A stretch of DNA of 64,000 nt from JAQBGV01 sp032128395. Lineage in GTDB: Bacteria; Planctomycetota; UBA8108; UBA1146. The notes under the pieces are model-generated. The model saw nothing but the letters and a program-made list of their open reading frames with translations, did no database searches and was not told the origin of the DNA. Position 1 is the first letter of the stretch; each line of letters begins with the position of its first letter. The position numbers were made by a program, and so were the translations under genes. The stretch spans positions 14,764 through 78,763 of the forward strand of contig JAQBGV010000237.1 in the NCBI GenBank assembly GCA_032128395.1, written 5' to 3'. Shown one piece after another: positions 36,434 to 44,784 of the stretch.

Positions 36434-38863
36434 ATGGCTCTGATTCGTTCCCTCAACACCGCAGTCACCGGCCTCCGCGCACAGCAGTTTCGCGTCGAGG
36501 TGATCGGGAACAACATCGCAAATGTCGATACCACCGCCTTCAAGAGCGGACGAGTCGATTTCTCCACCATGATGAGTCAGATGCTCTCACACGGGGTCGC
36601 CCCGCAGGGGAACCTCGGTGGCATCGATCCGACTCAGATCGGGCACGGCGTCAGCGTGTCGAACAGCGTCGCCAACTTCTCACAGGGCCCGACCGAGGCG
36701 ACCGGGGTGAACACCGACCTGGCGATCCAGGGGGATGGCTTCTTCATCCTCACGGATGGGCAGGGCGGGAGTGTCTTCACCCGTGACGGGAGCTTCACCA
36801 TCAACCCCGCGAGTCTGCTGCACGACCCCGCGACCGGGTTCGTCGTGCAGGGGTGGGTCGCCGATCAGAACTTCCAGGTGAGCCCGGGTGGGGCGCTCTC
36901 GAACATCGAGATCCCGGTCGGTTCGCAGACGATCGCACGCGCCACCAACCTCGCGACCATCTCGGGCAACCTGAATTCGAGCGGGTCGATCGCGGACCAG
37001 GGGACCCAGCTCTTCTCCGACCGCTTGTACGACGACCGGTTCATCAATACGGACCTGGTGTCGTCGGAGAACCCCCTCGGACTCGCCCGCGCGACGACCG
37101 ACACCCCCCTCCAGAATCTGGTACGGTCGCTCGGGGACTTCATCCGCTACGACGCGACCACGACCGGTACCGCCGGGACCGCAGCCCTCGTCTTCCCGGA
37201 ACTTGCGAACCAGCCCTCCGGAGTCGCGATCCAGCTCACCGCGCTCAAGGGGGACCGCGACCTCCCGGCCGCCTCGTTCGTGGTCGGCGATCCTCCGCCG
37301 ACCGGGGGGACGAACCTCGGCGACTTCATCGAATTCCTCGAGCGGAGCTTCGGGATCAACACCGGCGTCTGGAACGGCGCGGAGCAGACCCAGAACACGC
37401 TCTCCTTCAATCGTCTCGACCCGCAGACGGGAGAAGCGAGCAACGGAACCCTTTCGCTCGGAGTGAGCGGGGGTCCGGACGACACCGCGACCTTGACCAG
37501 CCTGATCGACCACCAAGCGAATTTCCGCGGGGTAGAGGCCGGAGATTTCGTCCGGTTCACCTCGGGGGGGGCGGCGGGGCAGATCGCTGAGGTCGTCTCG
37601 GTCGCCGCATCGGTGGTCGGCGGCCCCCTCGACACCTTGATGTTCCGTGGGGACGGATTCAACTCGCTCTCGATCGTGCCCACGATCGGAGATACCTACG
37701 CTGTCCACGCGGGAGCCGGGGTCGGCATCGCTGCGGATGTCGCTCTTTTCACGATCGATGGGGTCGCCGCGACCGTGACCGTCGGCGCGCCGACGACCAC
37801 CGGAGGAGTGCGGTCCTTCACCGTAACCGACACTGCGGTCACCGACTTCGCATTCGATCACGGGCTCTCGGTCGACCAACGCATCGAATACCTCTCCGGA
37901 GGCGCAACCGTCTCCGGGTGGATCTCGGCGGTGGTCGGCGACACGATCACGATCAACTTCGATGCCACCCTCGCACAGGATCCCGACGCGGGGAGTTCCT
38001 TCACCGCGGTGGATCAAGCCGACGGCACGATTCAGATCGCAGGGAACGTCGGGACGGCGAACGACATCTCCAGCGTGGAGATCATCTCGGCCGGAGCCCG
38101 CATCTCCCTCTTCGATCAGCCTCCCGTGGTGCGCGCGGAAGGAGAGTCGGTGGTGCTGAACACGCTGGTGTTCGACTCGCTCGGCACTCCCCGACAGGTG
38201 CAGGTGACTCTGGTCTACGAGGCGAGTTCCCCGAACGGCCCGAACGTATGGCGTTACTTCGCCGAGAGCGTCGATGACGCGGACAGCGACCGCTTGGTCG
38301 GATCGGGGACGGTGCTCTTCGGATCGGACGGTCAGTTCCTGACGACGGGACAACCGAACGAGACGGTCACCATCGATCTCACCACCACCGCCGCCCAGGC
38401 GGGAGGAGTGGAGACGCCGTTCACCTTCGAGCTCGACTTCAGCCGACTGACCCAATTCGCAACGACCTCCTCCGAGGTGCAGCTCCGCAGCCAGGATGGC
38501 TTCGAGAGCGGCACGCTGAACGACTTCGCGATCGGAACCGACGGACTGATCACGGGGATCTTCTCGAACGGGCAGACCCGCTCACTCGGTCAAGTGGCGA
38601 CGGCGCGCTTCGCGAACCCGAACGGCCTGACGGATGAAGGCGGGAACTTCTTCACGGTCGCCCCGAATTCGGGTGAGCCGCAGATCGGGATGGCGGGAAC
38701 GTTCGGTCGAGGCGTGATCAGCGCGGGGTTCCTCGAGGAGTCGAACGTCGACCTCGCGCAGCAGTTCACCGACTTGGTGATCGGACAGCGGGCCTTCCAG
38801 GCGAATGCCCGAACGATCTCGGTGTCGGACGAGATGCTGCAGGAGCTCGTCAACCTGATCTAG
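36434..38863 (+). CDS. flgE: Flagellar hook protein FlgE, extra-large form
   Basis: An 809-residue hook protein, about twice the ~400 residues of enteric FlgE. The conserved ends are intact: VIGNNIANVDTTAFKSGRVD near the N-terminus with IQGDGFFILTDG, and LAQQFTDLVIGQRAFQANAR at the C-terminus, which form the inner D0/D1 tube. The additional mass lies between residues ~180 and ~590 (domains beginning about LFSDRLYDDRFINTDL), presumably surface domains of the hook, as in spirochaete and epsilonproteobacterial hooks. ATG 36434 follows GAGGGAGAG. The MRES upstream codons are not needed. FlbD follows after 45 bases. Confidence 0.95.
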   Translation: MALIRSLNTAVTGLRAQQFRVEVIGNNIANVDTTAFKSGRVDFSTMMSQMLSHGVAPQGNLGGIDPTQIGHGVSVSNSVANFSQGPTEATGVNTDLAIQGDGFFILTDGQGGSVFTRDGSFTINPASLLHDPATGFVVQGWVADQNFQVSPGGALSNIEIPVGSQTIARATNLATISGNLNSSGSIADQGTQLFSDRLYDDRFINTDLVSSENPLGLARATTDTPLQNLVRSLGDFIRYDATTTGTAGTAALVFPELANQPSGVAIQLTALKGDRDLPAASFVVGDPPPTGGTNLGDFIEFLERSFGINTGVWNGAEQTQNTLSFNRLDPQTGEASNGTLSLGVSGGPDDTATLTSLIDHQANFRGVEAGDFVRFTSGGAAGQIAEVVSVAASVVGGPLDTLMFRGDGFNSLSIVPTIGDTYAVHAGAGVGIAADVALFTIDGVAATVTVGAPTTTGGVRSFTVTDTAVTDFAFDHGLSVDQRIEYLSGGATVSGWISAVVGDTITINFDATLAQDPDAGSSFTAVDQADGTIQIAGNVGTANDISSVEIISAGARISLFDQPPVVRAEGESVVLNTLVFDSLGTPRQVQVTLVYEASSPNGPNVWRYFAESVDDADSDRLVGSGTVLFGSDGQFLTTGQPNETVTIDLTTTAAQAGGVETPFTFELDFSRLTQFATTSSEVQLRSQDGFESGTLNDFAIGTDGLITGIFSNGQTRSLGQVATARFANPNGLTDEGGNFFTVAPNSGEPQIGMAGTFGRGVISAGFLEESNVDLAQQFTDLVIGQRAFQANARTISVSDEMLQELVNLI

Positions 38864-38908
38864 CTTTGGCTTCGGACCGATGAACGCGATGCGCATGGAG
38901 CAGTGACG

Positions 38909-39103
38909 ATGATTCGACTCACTCGGCTGAACGGATCGGAGTTCGTCCTGAACTGCGAACAGATCAAGTGTGTCGAGTGTACGCCGGACACGGTCGTGAC
39001 CCTCCTGAACGGCGAGAAGGTCATGGTGAAGGAGCCGTCGGACGAGATCGTCGAGCGAGTGGTCGAGTACGGACGCCGCCTTCGAGCATTCGCGCTGGAG
39101 TAA
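38909..39103 (+). CDS. flbD: FlbD-family small flagellar protein
   Basis: A 64-residue protein with the full-length pattern of FlbD/SwrD: MIRLTRLNGSEFVLN, IKCVECTPDTVVTLLNGEK and VVEYGRRLR. This family lies next to flgE/motA in many phyla and in Bacillus boosts motor torque (SwrD). It is not the Caulobacter regulator of the same name. ATG 38909 is preferred over GTG 38903 because GGAG is eight bases away. Confidence 0.9.
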   Translation: MIRLTRLNGSEFVLNCEQIKCVECTPDTVVTLLNGEKVMVKEPSDEIVERVVEYGRRLRAFALE

Positions 39104-39150
39104 GAGAGACGACCGTCGGCCCGCGGGAGCGCGAGCCGGTGAGTACGTCG

Positions 39151-39263
39151 CTCAGGGGACCTCGACACGGCCCTGAGTGAGCGCCCACTGCAGTGGACCT
39201 TTCGACCACTGAGCAGGCGGCGCGAGACTCGAGCGGGCAGAGGGGGCTGGGTGCCAGCCCCCT
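39151..39263 (+). promoter_or_regulatory. Three successive hairpins between flbD and motA
   Basis: The 184-base gap is the largest in the operon and holds three inverted repeats: CTCAGGG/CCCTGAG (39151-39177), CAGTGG/CCACTG (39191-39211) and a perfect 10-bp stem AGGGGGCTGG/CCAGCCCCCT with GTG loop (39241-39263), 25 bases before the motA start. No T run follows the last stem, so partial termination, mRNA processing or a translation effect on motA are all possible. Confidence 0.6.
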
Positions 39264-39287
39264 GAGAACAAGACGCAGGAGACGGTG

Positions 39288-40040
39288 ATGGATCTCTCGA
39301 CGATCATCGGACTGGTCGTGGGGCTCTCGCTGATCGCAGCCGCGATCGGCAGCAGCATCGGGTTCTTCATCGATGTCGGCTCGGTACTCATCGTGATCGG
39401 GGGAGCGTCCGCTGCCACCTTGATCAGCCTGCCCCTGCAGCGCGTACTCGGCACCCCCAAGGTAGTGCGGAACGCGTTCTTTGCGAAAAAATTGTCGAGT
39501 GCCGATCTCGTCTCCGAGATCGTGCGATTCGGCGAGATCGCCCGAAGAGATGGCATTCTGGCTCTCGAAGGGGTGCTCGGAGAGGTAGAGGATCCCTTCC
39601 TGGCGCGGGCGGTCCAACTCGCCGTCGACGGGAGCGACCCGGATGTGATCGCGGAGACCCTGGAGTCGGAGATGGAGAGCCTCGCAAGTCGCCATCTCAG
39701 CGGGAAGCAGATCCTCGACGCCGTCGGGAGGTACGCCCCCGCGTTCGGCATGATCGGGACCCTCATCGGTCTGGTGCTGATGCTGAACAACATGGACGAT
39801 CCATCCAAGATCGCGCCGTCGATGGCTGTCGCGCTCCTGACCACCCTGTACGGCGCGATACTCGCGAACCTGATCGCACTCCCCCTTGCCGACAAGCTCG
39901 AACAGCGGACGAAGGAAGAGCTCGGGCGGATGGGGATCGTGTCGGAGGGAATCATCGCGATCCAGTCCGGAGACAACCCGAAGGTCGTCGAGCAGAAGCT
40001 CCAGATCTTCCTGCCACCGGCGGAGAGAGCGGTCGCATGA
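39288..40040 (+). CDS. motA: Flagellar motor stator protein MotA
   Basis: A 250-residue membrane protein with four segments. It has GSVLIVIGGASAATLISLPL, a large cytoplasmic loop, and the ion-channel segment YAPAFGMIGTLIGLVLML with the conserved proline. MotA pairs with MotB as the ion-driven stator and pushes on FliG. Whether protons or sodium are used cannot be read. ATG 39288 follows AGGAG; the codon before is GTG. It overlaps motB by 4 bases. Confidence 0.95.
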   Translation: MDLSTIIGLVVGLSLIAAAIGSSIGFFIDVGSVLIVIGGASAATLISLPLQRVLGTPKVVRNAFFAKKLSSADLVSEIVRFGEIARRDGILALEGVLGEVEDPFLARAVQLAVDGSDPDVIAETLESEMESLASRHLSGKQILDAVGRYAPAFGMIGTLIGLVLMLNNMDDPSKIAPSMAVALLTTLYGAILANLIALPLADKLEQRTKEELGRMGIVSEGIIAIQSGDNPKVVEQKLQIFLPPAERAVA

Positions 40041-40819
40041 GCGCGAGGGAGAAGAAGAAGCAGCCGATCGTCGTCCAGATGGGGGCCCCCGAGTGGATGG
40101 TCACCTTCGGCGATCTGATGTCGCTGCTCCTGACCTTCTTCGTCCTGCTCTTCTCCATCTCCGAGGTCAAGGACCAGAAGATCTTCGACATGGTCGTCGC
40201 TTTCCGGAGCGAGTTCGAACTCGAGAGCGACGGCGACGGGGCGTTCCTCCTCGACTTCAGCGAGGTGGTGGAGCTTCTCAGTTCGCTCTCCAAGCAGATG
40301 CCGGACAAGGCGGAGGGGCAGATGGGGAAGACGAACGTTCGAATCGAGAATCCCTTCGGAGAGTTCGCCTCGATCCACCGGGTCAAGGAGGACTTCCACA
40401 TCGATGTCGAAGGGGACGTGCTCTTCCCCGAGGGGTCGTCGGAGATCGGGGAGCAGGGTCGCGCGCTGCTCGGTGATCTCAGCAAGCGGCTGCGCGGCGG
40501 CTACAACCGAATTCGAGTGGTGGGGAGCGCAGCTCCGACCAACGCCGATACCGACGAAGTGCTCCTCGGTTTTCAACGCGCTCGTGCGGTCCAGGAGCTG
40601 CTGATCCTGGGGACGGATGGAGACGGCGTGGACGCGCGGAGGATCGAGATCGCCACTCGGGGTGCGTTCGACCCGCTGACGCTTCCGGAGTTGATCGATC
40701 CTCAGAAACGGGGGGTGCGTGATCGAGTGGTGATCATCCTGACCCCCGAAACGGTGGAGGAGATGTTCGAGGCCAAGAGCCCCCGGGCGAGCTTGGATCC
40801 GAAGGTGGAGGAAAAGTGA
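40037..40819 (+). CDS. motB: Flagellar motor stator protein MotB
   Basis: A 260-residue protein with one membrane segment containing the essential ion-binding aspartate D26 (PEWMVTFGDLMSLLLTFF), a plug-like linker, and a C-terminal OmpA-like peptidoglycan-binding domain (GDVLFPEGSSEIGEQGRALL through RRIEIATRGAFDP). The peptidoglycan motif is recognisable although the NxxLSxxRA signature is altered to VLLGFQRARAV. It overlaps motA and the next gene by a few bases. Confidence 0.94.
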   Translation: MSAREKKKQPIVVQMGAPEWMVTFGDLMSLLLTFFVLLFSISEVKDQKIFDMVVAFRSEFELESDGDGAFLLDFSEVVELLSSLSKQMPDKAEGQMGKTNVRIENPFGEFASIHRVKEDFHIDVEGDVLFPEGSSEIGEQGRALLGDLSKRLRGGYNRIRVVGSAAPTNADTDEVLLGFQRARAVQELLILGTDGDGVDARRIEIATRGAFDPLTLPELIDPQKRGVRDRVVIILTPETVEEMFEAKSPRASLDPKVEEK

Positions 40820-41448
40820 TGCCGGACGACATTCCGATTGCTGGGGTCGACCTCGAAGCCGAACAGGTGATCGAAGAAGAGGCAGAGAAGCCGGTGAAGG
40901 TGAGGCGGGGCAAGCTCCGCCCTGCGTTCATGATCTTCGGGGCGATTCTCGTCGTCGAGGCGATCGTCCTCTTCATGGTCTTCACGAAGATCGGCGGCGG
41001 GACCCCCGAAGATCAGGTCGCTAGTGCCGACACGGGAGATGCTGCGATGAGCGGCCTCGACGAGGCGACCCTCCTAGAGATGAAGGACTGGGGGGTGCTC
41101 GACATCGGGGACGTCAGCATCTTCGAGAACTCGATCGACCAGCCCGGCCGCAGCGTCGAAACCACGATCGTCGGTCTGCAGGTCGCGATCTCCAAGCAGG
41201 CGTGGGTTCACGTGCAGAAGATCTTCAGCGAGAACCCCGATGCCGAGAAATTGATCGTGATGGACCTGCGCGACCACGTGCGCAAGTTCATGTCGATGAG
41301 CGGCGGAGAGGACCTGTCCCACCGCCAGGAGGTTCTCGACGATGACCTCCTGCGGTACCTCCTCGAGCTCAAGCGCGATTCGGTGGGGGGGCTGAGCAGC
41401 CACATCACCACCGTGGGGTACGAAAAAGTGAAGTCGGTCCTCCGATAG
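40819..41448 (+). CDS. fliL: FliL-like flagellar membrane protein
   Basis: A 209-residue protein: charged cytoplasmic N-terminus, one membrane segment (FMIFGAILVVEAIVLFMVF, ~38-58) and a periplasmic domain with RSVETTIVGLQVAISK and LIVMDLRDHVRKFM, compatible with FliL, which rings the stator. Sequence signatures are weak, so position between motB and fliN carries much of the call. ATG 40819 overlaps the motB stop (TGATG) and follows GGAGG. Confidence 0.75.
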   Translation: MPDDIPIAGVDLEAEQVIEEEAEKPVKVRRGKLRPAFMIFGAILVVEAIVLFMVFTKIGGGTPEDQVASADTGDAAMSGLDEATLLEMKDWGVLDIGDVSIFENSIDQPGRSVETTIVGLQVAISKQAWVHVQKIFSENPDAEKLIVMDLRDHVRKFMSMSGGEDLSHRQEVLDDDLLRYLLELKRDSVGGLSSHITTVGYEKVKSVLR

Positions 41449-41457
41449 GAGCCAGTG

Positions 41458-42003
41458 ATGACCGGAGAGAACGACCCGAAACCAGAGCTAGCCGTGGTTC
41501 CCGACGAGACGCCGACGGTTCCTTCGACCGGAGGGCCTCCTGCGGCGCCGGACGAGGACTCGATTCGTCGCGAGCTCGGTATCGGGGGCGGACCTGCGAC
41601 GATCGATCCCGATGACGTCGAGCAGCTCCTGCGCGGAGCTCTCGAGGGGTACGGCCAGGTCCTCGCCGCGGCGGACGGCGATGGGGGAGAAGGGGAAGAC
41701 TCCCCGATGACAGGGCGGATCCCCGCGACCGGCGCCGCGCTGATCGATCAGAACCTCGAGCTGCTCCGCGATGTGCATCTGCAAGTCAAGGTCGAGCTCG
41801 GCCGAGGGAGGATGTACCTCAAGGACATCCTCCGTCTCGGGCAGGGTTCCGTCGTCGAGCTCGAGCGGCTCGCCGGGGACCCACTCGACATCTATGTCAA
41901 CGACAAGGTGATCGCGCGCGGCGAGGTCCTCGTTCTCAACGAGAACTTCTGCATCCGCATCACCCAGGTCTTCCATCCGGAGGAGCTGCACCAAGGGACG
42001 TGA
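41458..42003 (+). CDS. fliN: Flagellar switch protein FliN (operon copy)
   Basis: A 181-residue protein: ~95 residues of acidic, disordered N-terminus followed by a complete FliN/SpoA domain (LELLRDVHLQVKVELGRGRM, LRLGQGSVVELERLAGDPLDIYVND, IARGEVLVLNENFCIRIT). It is closer to canonical FliN than the copy at 24146. A fliM gene would be expected directly before it but the preceding gene is FliL-like. ATG 41458 follows AGGAG by seven bases. Confidence 0.95.
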   Translation: MTGENDPKPELAVVPDETPTVPSTGGPPAAPDEDSIRRELGIGGGPATIDPDDVEQLLRGALEGYGQVLAAADGDGGEGEDSPMTGRIPATGAALIDQNLELLRDVHLQVKVELGRGRMYLKDILRLGQGSVVELERLAGDPLDIYVNDKVIARGEVLVLNENFCIRITQVFHPEELHQGT

Positions 42004-42021
42004 TCGAGAGGGGAGAGGGGA

Positions 42022-42828
42022 ATGGAGAGGGGAACGGAGCCACGCCGAGCGGCGGGGGTGCTTCGTGCCCGGGAACGAACTCGCTTCCGAGGAAGCGTGA
42101 TCGCGCTCGGTCGTGCACGCCTGACGGCTCGTTTCACACGAGGAGGAACACGTTTCCGGCAGAGTGGGCTCGTCCTCGTGCTCGCGGTTCTCGCGCTATG
42201 GCCCACACTGGCCTCGGCACAGGGTGCCGATGGGCCGGAGAGATCTCTCGATCAGGTCGGCGGGATCGAGTCGGGTGGAGAATCCGTCGACGGGGGAGCG
42301 GATCTCCGCCGGGAACGAGAGCGTCCTTGGCGGGGGAACCAGGCCAGCGGTGAGGCACGCGGGTCGTTCGGAAAGCGTTACCTGAAGACACTGGGCTGGT
42401 TGGTGCTCGTCGTCGCGCTGGCGGTGGGGAGCGTCTTCCTGCTGCGTCGCATCGTGCCCGGGAGCATCCACCCTCAGAACCGCAATCTGGTGCAGGTCAT
42501 CGGTCGGGGCGCGCTCGGCCCGAAGCACCAGGTGGTCGTGACCCGAATCGGGGAGCGCATCCTGATCCTGGGGCTGACCCCCGACTCGATCGTGCAGCTC
42601 GGCGAGGTCGACGACCCGCGCGAGGCGATCCGGATGACCCCCTCCGAGGAGACCTTCGCGGATCGGATCACCATCAGCGAGGCCGCATACCGCGAGGAGG
42701 ACGCCGTCTCGGGGGATCTCGACGACTCGAGCCTCGCCCCGTACCGCCGCGAGATCGATCGACTGCGCGGGATGGTCGAACTCTGGCAGGGCCAAGATCG
42801 CACCAAAGTCGAGCGGGGGAGCGCATGA
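42022..42828 (+). CDS. fliO: Flagellar export protein FliO
   Basis: A 268-residue protein with an arginine-rich start, a hydrophobic export-like segment (LVLVLAVLALWPTLASAQG), then a membrane segment (TLGWLVLVVALAVGSVFLLRRIV) and the FliO cytoplasmic domain (VIGRGALGPKHQVVVTRIGERILILG). FliO helps assemble the FliP/FliQ/FliR pore. It is long for the family because of N- and C-terminal extensions. Start 42022 follows GAGAGGGG; a later start is possible. It overlaps fliP by 4 bases. Confidence 0.88.
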   Translation: MERGTEPRRAAGVLRARERTRFRGSVIALGRARLTARFTRGGTRFRQSGLVLVLAVLALWPTLASAQGADGPERSLDQVGGIESGGESVDGGADLRRERERPWRGNQASGEARGSFGKRYLKTLGWLVLVVALAVGSVFLLRRIVPGSIHPQNRNLVQVIGRGALGPKHQVVVTRIGERILILGLTPDSIVQLGEVDDPREAIRMTPSEETFADRITISEAAYREEDAVSGDLDDSSLAPYRREIDRLRGMVELWQGQDRTKVERGSA

Positions 42829-43637
42829 ACGGCGCCGCCGCCGCTCGGCCGCGCCGCCGCCTCCTCTGCCCCGCTCTCGTCGCGATCGCGGTGCTCCTTC
42901 CGTCCCTGCTCCGGGCGGCAGAAGGGGATGACCTGATCTCGCGGGCGCTCTCGGGGTCACCGGAGGACCTGTCGGTGTCGCTCCGCATCGTCGTGCTGAT
43001 GACCGTCCTGACCATCGCGCCCGCGATCCTACTCCTGACCACGAGTTTCACTCGGATCATCATCGTGCTCGGATTCGTCCGGCGTGCCCTCGGCACCCAG
43101 GAGGTTCCTCCGAACCAGGTGATCGTCGGGCTCGGCCTGATCCTCACGTTCGCGGTGATGGCTCCGACCTGGACGGACATCTACTCGAACGCGATCGTCC
43201 CCTACATGGAGAACGGGGGCGACGGGAAGGAAGCGCTCGACTACTCGGTCGGGCGGATTCGTGAGTTCATGGTCCCGCACATCGACCAGGACGACCTGTT
43301 GCTGATGACGGAGATCTCGGCTCCCGACCTGCTCACCCAGTACGCCGTGTCGACCGACGATCTGCCGGCCGGGTTCGTCGATGCGGTTCCCACCTCTGCG
43401 TTGGTTCCCGCGTTCGTGCTCAGCGAGCTGAAGCGCGCGTTCGAGATGGGTTTCCTGATCTATCTCCCCTTCGTCGTGATCGACATGGTGGTCGCCTCGG
43501 TGCTGATCTCGATGGGGATGATGATGCTCCCACCGGTCATCGTCTCGCTCCCCTTCAAGATCCTGATCTTCGTGCTCGTCGACGGGTGGGGGAAGATCGT
43601 CGAGCAGCTGATGTTCAGCTTCCAGGTGTCGGTGTAG
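42825..43637 (+). CDS. fliP: Flagellar export gate protein FliP
   Basis: A 270-residue membrane protein of the export-gate core. It has an N-terminal signal-like segment (LLCPALVAIAVLLPSLLRA) and the family signatures TSFTRIIIVLGFVRRALGTQ, TSALVPAFVLSELKRAFEMGF and SMGMMMLPPVIVSLPFKI. Five FliP subunits form the helical export pore with FliQ and FliR. Co-transcribed with fliO (ATGA overlap). Confidence 0.96.
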   Translation: MNGAAAARPRRRLLCPALVAIAVLLPSLLRAAEGDDLISRALSGSPEDLSVSLRIVVLMTVLTIAPAILLLTTSFTRIIIVLGFVRRALGTQEVPPNQVIVGLGLILTFAVMAPTWTDIYSNAIVPYMENGGDGKEALDYSVGRIREFMVPHIDQDDLLLMTEISAPDLLTQYAVSTDDLPAGFVDAVPTSALVPAFVLSELKRAFEMGFLIYLPFVVIDMVVASVLISMGMMMLPPVIVSLPFKILIFVLVDGWGKIVEQLMFSFQVSV

Positions 43638-43670
43638 TCGCCCGCTCGAGTTCTCTGAGGGAGGGGATGG

Positions 43671-43946
43671 ATGGATCCGTTCGACTGGGTGATCGAGGTC
43701 TCGCAGAGCGCGTTGTGGGCGACACTCAAATTGTCGCTCCCCCTGCTCCTCGTCGGGCTCGTGGTCGGTCTCGCGGTCAGCGTGTTCCAGGCGGTCACGC
43801 AGATCCAGGACCAGACCCTCACCTTCGTTCCGAAGATCGTCGCGGTCGTGTTGACGCTCCTGGTACTCCTCCCGCTCCTTCTCCACTGGGCGGTCGAGTA
43901 CACCTGGGAGACCTTCGACCAACTGCGCGTGGTCTGGGGGGGATAG
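43671..43946 (+). CDS. fliQ: Flagellar export gate protein FliQ
   Basis: A 91-residue two-segment membrane protein (LLLVGLVVGLAVSVFQAVTQ and IVAVVLTLLVLLPLLLHW) containing the family motif VFQAVTQIQDQTLTFVPKI. Normal FliQ length. The ribosome site GAGGGAGGGG lies before ATG 43671. fliR starts 4 bases after its stop. Confidence 0.96.
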   Translation: MDPFDWVIEVSQSALWATLKLSLPLLLVGLVVGLAVSVFQAVTQIQDQTLTFVPKIVAVVLTLLVLLPLLLHWAVEYTWETFDQLRVVWGG

Positions 43947-43950
43947 CTCC

Positions 43951-44778
43951 TTGATCGGGTGGCCGCTCGAGACTGCGGAGGCGATGGCCTCGTTCCTCCT
44001 GGTGTTCTTCAGGATCACCGGGGCGATGCTGTCGGCACCCCTCTTCTCGAACCGGAGTTTCCCGGTCCCTCTCCGGCTGTGGCTCGCGGTCATGCTCGCA
44101 CTGCTGATGTTTCCGCTCGAGTGGGGACGGCTCGAGCCCGGCGCGATGTCACGTCTTCTCGAGAACGAGTTCGCGGCGGCACTGACGGTGGCTTCCGAGA
44201 TCGCGGTCGGTTGGACGATCGGTTGGATCGCCTCGGTGATGGTCTTCGCCGCCCAGCTCACCGGACACATCCTCGGGCAGGAGATCGGATTCAGCATCGG
44301 TGAGGTGTTCGACCCCGTCAGCGAAGGACAGAGCGCGATCGTCACCCAGCTCTTCTTCACCTTGGCCCTCGTCGGGTTCGTGCTGCTCGGTGGGCCCCAG
44401 ATGCTCGTCCACACGATCCACCAATCCTTCGCGGTGCTTCCCCCCGGCGGGGTCGTCGCCGCCGCGGGGCTCGCCCCTGGGAGCGGGTTGTTCGATCCTT
44501 CGATGCTGGTTCGAGATGCGGGGGGAGATCTGTTTAGTTCCGGAGTGGTCCTCGCGCTACCGGGGATGGTCGGATTGATGCTCGCGACTGCAGCGATGGC
44601 GATCCTCGCCCGGGCGGTGCCGGAGATGAACGTCTTCATTCTCGGGTTCACCATTCGCATCATGCTCGGACTCTTCACCACCTGGTTGGTCCTCCCCTTC
44701 ATCGGGGACGCATTCGAGGCCTACCTGGGGGTCACTCGAGAGATGCTCGAGGGCCTCCTGCTGTCGTGGGGAGGGTGA
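43951..44778 (+). CDS. fliR: Flagellar export gate protein FliR
   Basis: A 275-residue protein with about six membrane segments and FliR signatures: RITGAMLSAPLFSNRSFPVP at the N-terminus, HILGQEIGFSIGEVFDPVSE, and ILARAVPEMNVFILGFTIRI near the C-terminus. It completes the export pore. Start is TTG 43951 with GGGGGGATAG upstream. Confidence 0.95.
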   Translation: MIGWPLETAEAMASFLLVFFRITGAMLSAPLFSNRSFPVPLRLWLAVMLALLMFPLEWGRLEPGAMSRLLENEFAAALTVASEIAVGWTIGWIASVMVFAAQLTGHILGQEIGFSIGEVFDPVSEGQSAIVTQLFFTLALVGFVLLGGPQMLVHTIHQSFAVLPPGGVVAAAGLAPGSGLFDPSMLVRDAGGDLFSSGVVLALPGMVGLMLATAAMAILARAVPEMNVFILGFTIRIMLGLFTTWLVLPFIGDAFEAYLGVTREMLEGLLLSWGG

Positions 44779-44784
44779 TGCGCC

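Noticed and set aside
36680..38455. A 591-codon minus-strand open frame opposite flgE
   Set aside because: Charged, motif-free translation and full overlap with the hook gene; shadow of GC-biased codons.
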